Source: Cytophagales bacterium WSM2-2 (GTDB lineage Bacteria; Bacteroidota; Bacteroidia; Cytophagales; Cyclobacteriaceae). Taken from it: 64,000 nucleotides of DNA. Shown in pieces: positions 60,729-64,000 of the stretch (position 1 is the stretch's first letter; every line of letters starts with the position of its first letter). The notes under the pieces are model-generated. The model ran no database searches. It was not told the origin of the DNA and worked only from the letters and a program-made list of their open reading frames with translations. The stretch covers positions 5,196,001 to 5,260,000 of the forward strand of contig BNHL01000001.1 of the NCBI GenBank assembly GCA_015472025.1, given 5' to 3'. The position numbers were made by a program, and so were the translations under genes.

Positions 60729-60819
60729 ATTCTAGCTTGAATGATTAAAGCCGAAAGTTAAAGGGTATACCGTCAACCTCCTGAAATCTATAATGCTGAA
60801 TATGTAATTAGAATCTGCC

Positions 60820-60842
60820 AATCTGGCATAAAGCACCAGATT
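60820..60842. promoter_or_regulatory. Inverted repeat in the miaB promoter region
   Basis: AATCTGG (60820-60826) and CCAGATT (60836-60842) flank a 9-base spacer. It ends six bases before a TAAATTTG -7 box (60848-60855) and covers the expected -33 position, suggesting regulation of the miaB operon. A bound protein is not known. Confidence 0.5.
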
Positions 60843-60847
60843 TTCAC

Positions 60848-60855
60848 TAAATTTG
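60848..60855 (+). promoter_or_regulatory. -7 box of the miaB operon
   Basis: TAAATTTG fits TAnnTTTG and lies 15 bases before the ATG at 60871. The corresponding -33 box is weak and lies within the inverted repeat. Confidence 0.5.
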
Positions 60856-60870
60856 TAGCCCGAAATTGGA

Positions 60871-62337
60871 ATGGAGATGAAGGAAACACAGAATTTGATC
60901 GCCGATCTGGATATTTTAGATAGAAACCAGCCTACTGAAGAGGTAAAGACTACCCGTGACCAAAGTTCTGGAAATCAGCGGAAGCTTTACATTGAAAGTT
61001 ACGGTTGCGCAATGAACTACTCAGACAGCGAGATCGTAGCTTCCATTCTTCACAAAGAAGGATTTGATACCACCTCAGACATTTCCGAAGCTGACCTCAT
61101 TTTTTTGAATACATGTTCTATTCGTGAAAAAGCGGAACAAACGGTGCGCAACCGCCTCAACCACATCAACGGCTTGAAAAAAAAGAAGCCTGAAATGATG
61201 GTGGGCATTTTGGGATGCATGGCCGAACGCCTGAAAACCAAACTGCTGGAGGAAGAGAAGATCGTAGACCTCGTGGCAGGGCCAGATGCATACCGCGACC
61301 TTCCACAATTGATTGCACAGGTTGACGATGGTGAGAAAGCCGTGAATACATTCTTGTCGCGCGAGGAGACCTATGCCGACATCAGTCCAGTGCGATTAAA
61401 TTCCAACGGAGTTACCGCTTTCGTTTCCATCATGCGCGGATGTGACAACATGTGCTCGTTTTGCGTGGTGCCTTTCACCCGCGGACGTGAGCGCAGTCGC
61501 GATCCACATTCTATCGTGGCTGAGGCTAAAGGCCTTTTCGACCAGGGCTTCCGCGAAGTGACTTTGCTCGGTCAAAACGTAGACTCCTACAAATGGAGCG
61601 AAGAAGAAAACAATAAAGCTCGACTCGAAAAGAAAGAAGTAAACAGCATTGTGAACTTTGCCAACCTGCTGGAAATGGTTGCCGAGATTCACCCCGACTT
61701 GCGCGTGCGTTTTTCCACCTCCCATCCCAAAGACATTACTGATGAAGTGCTTCACACGATAGCGAAGTACGAGAACATCTGTAAAAATATCCACCTGCCG
61801 GTGCAAAGCGGAAGCAGTCGTGTACTTGAAATGATGAACCGCGGCTACACCAGGGAATGGTACCTCGACCGCGTGAAAAGTATCCGAAACATCCTGGGCG
61901 AAGACTGTGGAATCACTTCCGACATGATTGCAGGCTTCTGCACCGAAACTGAAGAAGAGCATCGTGAGACGATTTCTATAATGGATATGGTTCAATACGA
62001 TTACTCATACATGTTCTTTTATTCTGAGCGCCCCGGTACTTTGGCTGCAAAGAAATATCCTGATGATATTTCCGTTGAGGTGAAGAAGAGAAGGCTTGAT
62101 GAAATCATCAAAAAGCAATCAGAAATTTCACTGATACGATACGGACAAGATGTAAATAAAGTACACAAGGTTTTAATTGAGGGAACTTCCAGGCGTTCAG
62201 ATGAATTCTTACAGGGAAGAAACAGCGCCAATAAAGTGGTTATTTTCCCCAGGCAGAATAAAAACAAGGGCGAATACGTCAATGTAATGGTCGAGAGTCG
62301 CTCACAGGGTACATTATTTGGAAAGATTGTAGAGTAA
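60871..62337 (+). CDS. miaB: tRNA-2-methylthio-N6-isopentenyladenosine synthase
   Basis: A 488-residue radical-SAM methylthiotransferase that modifies A37 of tRNAs reading UNN codons. The N-terminal UPF0004 domain carries the auxiliary cluster ligands C46, C82 and C116. The radical-SAM cluster motif is C191-D-N-M-C195-S-F-C198 in [25 protein letters not shown] domain closes the protein ([20 protein letters not shown]). The stop codon overlaps the next gene by one base. As elsewhere in Bacteroidota, miaB heads an operon with a sigma-54-type activator and lptE. Confidence 0.97.
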   Translation: MEMKETQNLIADLDILDRNQPTEEVKTTRDQSSGNQRKLYIESYGCAMNYSDSEIVASILHKEGFDTTSDISEADLIFLNTCSIREKAEQTVRNRLNHINGLKKKKPEMMVGILGCMAERLKTKLLEEEKIVDLVAGPDAYRDLPQLIAQVDDGEKAVNTFLSREETYADISPVRLNSNGVTAFVSIMRGCDNMCSFCVVPFTRGRERSRDPHSIVAEAKGLFDQGFREVTLLGQNVDSYKWSEEENNKARLEKKEVNSIVNFANLLEMVAEIHPDLRVRFSTSHPKDITDEVLHTIAKYENICKNIHLPVQSGSSRVLEMMNRGYTREWYLDRVKSIRNILGEDCGITSDMIAGFCTETEEEHRETISIMDMVQYDYSYMFFYSERPGTLAAKKYPDDISVEVKKRRLDEIIKKQSEISLIRYGQDVNKVHKVLIEGTSRRSDEFLQGRNSANKVVIFPRQNKNKGEYVNVMVESRSQGTLFGKIVE

Positions 62338-63593
62338 TGGCAAACATCGAAGCAGAAATACAAACTATAAAACAACGGTTCGGGATCATCGGCAACGCCC
62401 CTATGCTCAATCATGCGGTGCACGTTGCCATGCAGGTAGCCCCTACCGATATGTCTGTTCTGATCACAGGCGAAAGCGGGAGCGGTAAAGAATCATTTTC
62501 AAAAATCATTCATAATCTAAGCCATCGTAAACACGGGCAGTTTATAGCGATCAACTGCGGTTCAATACCCGAGGGCACGATCGACTCCGAGCTTTTCGGG
62601 CATGAGAAAGGATCGTTCACAGGTGCTCACGAATCACGTAAAGGATACTTCGAAGTTACCAACGGAGGTACTATTTTCCTGGACGAGATCGGTGAGATGC
62701 CGTTGGGAACGCAAGCGCGCCTGTTACGTGTATTGGAATATGGTGAATTCATTAAAGTAGGTTCATCCAAAGTACTCAAGTCCGATGTTCGCGTAGTAGC
62801 TGCTACGAATGTCAACCTGATTAACAAAGTTGCTGAAGGGCGTTTCCGCGAAGATTTGTATTACCGTCTAAACTCCGTTCCGATTTTCGTTCCGTCTTTG
62901 CGTGAACGCGGGCGAGATGTGGAATTACTCTTCCGCAAGTTCGCCACCGACTTCGCTGAAAAATATAAAGTAAAACCTATATCGCTAACGGAAGACGCAA
63001 AAGCCGTTTTGTTAAAATACCGGTTTCCGGGAAACATCCGTCAGCTGAAAAACCTGGTCGAGCAAATCTCGGTGCTATCGGCAGAGCAGAAAGAAATCAA
63101 TGCCGTAATATTGGAGAACTACCTGCCGAAAGAAGCAAGTCTGCCAGCCGTCATCAACGGTCAGTATGGAAAAGAAAATATCTCAGAGCGCGAGATCTTA
63201 TATAAAGTGCTCTTTGATCTGAAGAAGGATGTAACCGAAGTGAAGAAGATGGTCCTTGAAATGTTTTCCGATCCTTCACAAGCGCAGCAAATTTTAAAGA
63301 ACAATACGCACCTTTTTGAGGGTATGCAAGAACCAACTGTGCAAACTGATCAGCCGGTTGTTCTCAATTTAAATCAAACTCAAAAGACTGTTCCGGTAAA
63401 CGACTCGGAAGAGGTTCAGGACATCACCCATGAAGCCGAAGATGATTCACTATCAATACAAAAAAAGGAGAAAGAACTGATCGTCCGTGCACTCACCAAG
63501 AATAAAAACAGGCGCAAATATGCGGCACGGGATTTGGGAATATCCGAAAGGACTCTATATCGCAAAATAAAGGAATACGATTTAGAGAAATGA
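62337..63593 (+). CDS. Sigma-54-interaction AAA+ transcriptional activator
   Basis: A 418-residue regulator without an N-terminal receiver. The AAA+ domain spans about residues 15-240: Walker A G45-E-S-G-S-G-K51-E, the sigma-54 contact loop G92-S-F-T-G-A97 (Ser in place of the usual Ala), Walker B GGTIFLDEIGEM and the LRERGRDVELL sensor region. A linker and a C-terminal Fis-type helix-turn-helix (about 380-418, KYAARDLGISERTLYRKIKE) follow. Translationally coupled to both miaB and lptE. Its targets are unknown. Confidence 0.95.
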   Translation: MANIEAEIQTIKQRFGIIGNAPMLNHAVHVAMQVAPTDMSVLITGESGSGKESFSKIIHNLSHRKHGQFIAINCGSIPEGTIDSELFGHEKGSFTGAHESRKGYFEVTNGGTIFLDEIGEMPLGTQARLLRVLEYGEFIKVGSSKVLKSDVRVVAATNVNLINKVAEGRFREDLYYRLNSVPIFVPSLRERGRDVELLFRKFATDFAEKYKVKPISLTEDAKAVLLKYRFPGNIRQLKNLVEQISVLSAEQKEINAVILENYLPKEASLPAVINGQYGKENISEREILYKVLFDLKKDVTEVKKMVLEMFSDPSQAQQILKNNTHLFEGMQEPTVQTDQPVVLNLNQTQKTVPVNDSEEVQDITHEAEDDSLSIQKKEKELIVRALTKNKNRRKYAARDLGISERTLYRKIKEYDLEK

Positions 63594-64000
63594 TCATGAG
63601 ACAGTTAACCAGATTCATTTCGCTTTTTGCTATTAGTTCAATTCTTCTGCTCTCAGGGTGTATTAAGTATTCCCTGACTGGGGCATCTACCAATGCGAAG
63701 TCAATCCAGGTAGACCAGTTTTTCAATAATACAGAACTCGGACCAGCAAACCTTTCACAAACAGTCACCAACCGGGTTAAGGATTATTACCAGCAAAACT
63801 CCAGCTTACGTGTGGTGCCGTCCGGAGGAGAACTGCATATCGAAGGCACAATAGTCACTTATGCCACTGCTCCTATTTCTCCTCAGGCGAGCACGGGAAG
63901 CGGAACTACAGCAACACCCAACTACGGAGCCCAGACGCGCCTGACCATTGCCCTCAAAGTAAACTACACCGACAATCTCGAGCCTAAGAACAGTTTTAAA
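63590..64000 (+). CDS. lptE: LptE-family lipoprotein, partial (runs off the window)
   Basis: At least 137 residues; the gene continues beyond the window. It starts at ATG 63590, overlapping the preceding stop as ATGA; the ATG at 63596 is an alternative. The signal peptide ends with the lipobox SILLLSG-C22. Mature sequence (IKYSLTGASTNAKSIQVDQF with FNNTELGPANLSQTVTNRVK) fits the Bacteroidota LptE that plugs the LptD barrel and delivers lipopolysaccharide to the outer leaflet. Conserved operon position after the AAA+ activator supports the call. Confidence 0.88.
   Translation, partial: MIMRQLTRFISLFAISSILLLSGCIKYSLTGASTNAKSIQVDQFFNNTELGPANLSQTVTNRVKDYYQQNSSLRVVPSGGELHIEGTIVTYATAPISPQASTGSGTTATPNYGAQTRLTIALKVNYTDNLEPKNSFK

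Noticed and set aside
61396..61995. 199-codon open frame antisense to miaB
   Set aside because: Product is His/Phe-rich shadow sequence of the radical-SAM domain with no recognisable family; miaB is unambiguous.
1..64000. CRISPR arrays, insertion sequences, integrases, prophage genes and rRNA
   Set aside because: No regularly spaced identical repeats, transposase or phage signatures, or rRNA-like sequence were seen; the short spacer repeats lack regular unit length.

Overview
This window looks like a chromosomal segment of a free-living member of the phylum Bacteroidota, most likely order Cytophagales (an inference from gene content, not from a marker-gene search). Support comes from Bacteroidota-typical families (DUF4270, DUF5690, DUF2911, CHAT/TPR proteins, PD40-OmpA proteins, full-length fused PurL), signal peptides ending in SAQ or AQ, scarce Shine-Dalgarno sequences, and promoters that fit the Bacteroidota consensus TTTG, about 19 bases, TAnnTTTG. 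I see no insertion sequence, prophage, integrase or CRISPR array. The only RNA gene recognised is one tRNA-Arg(ACG).

Layout. 1-8.3 kb: a small membrane protein, a frameshifted gene remnant, argS, a secreted regulatory-domain protein, an NTF2-like protein, a small membrane protein, an AraC regulator with a GNAT acetyltransferase, then a compact gpx-gpx-menA cluster. 8.3-16.8 kb: a tandem universal stress protein, an M23 peptidase, an overlapping pair of outer-membrane protein and exported CHAT/TPR protease, a DinB protein, and an overlapping pair of PHP phosphoesterase and DUF5690 transporter-like protein. 16.8-26.3 kb: a Kelch/DUF4270 lipoprotein pair, tRNA-Arg, an outer-membrane barrel, a PaaG-like enoyl-CoA hydratase, small proteins, a TetR regulator divergent from gamma-glutamyltransferase, a PD40-OmpA protein and 3-methyladenine glycosylase. 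26.3-38.1 kb: DUF2911 protein; a four-gene operon (PIG-L deacetylase, 38-residue membrane microprotein, sodium:solute symporter, methyltransferase); a 35-residue lysine-rich microprotein with a secreted protein; YebC; a small barrel; purL. 38.1-53.6 kb: two complete tripartite RND efflux operons, separated by two alpha/beta hydrolases and an ECF sigma factor gene. The second operon opens with its own TetR gene; both promoters carry palindromic operators. 53.6-64 kb: a membrane metallophosphoesterase, a second ECF sigma factor with a probable cysteine-free anti-sigma factor, a HerA-like ATPase, a GNAT protein, an OmpH/Skp chaperone, a gamma-carbonic anhydrase-like protein, and the operon miaB - sigma-54-type AAA+ activator - lptE (cut by the window end).

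Most of the window is envelope biology: export, outer-membrane proteins, efflux, lipopolysaccharide assembly and two envelope-type sigma factors. The least-explained items are the exported CHAT/TPR protease translationally coupled to an outer-membrane protein; the 38-residue membrane microprotein joined by ATGA overlaps to a PIG-L enzyme and a symporter; the 35-residue lysine-rich microprotein; the palindromic operators at the efflux operons; and several degenerate intergenic tandem repeats.
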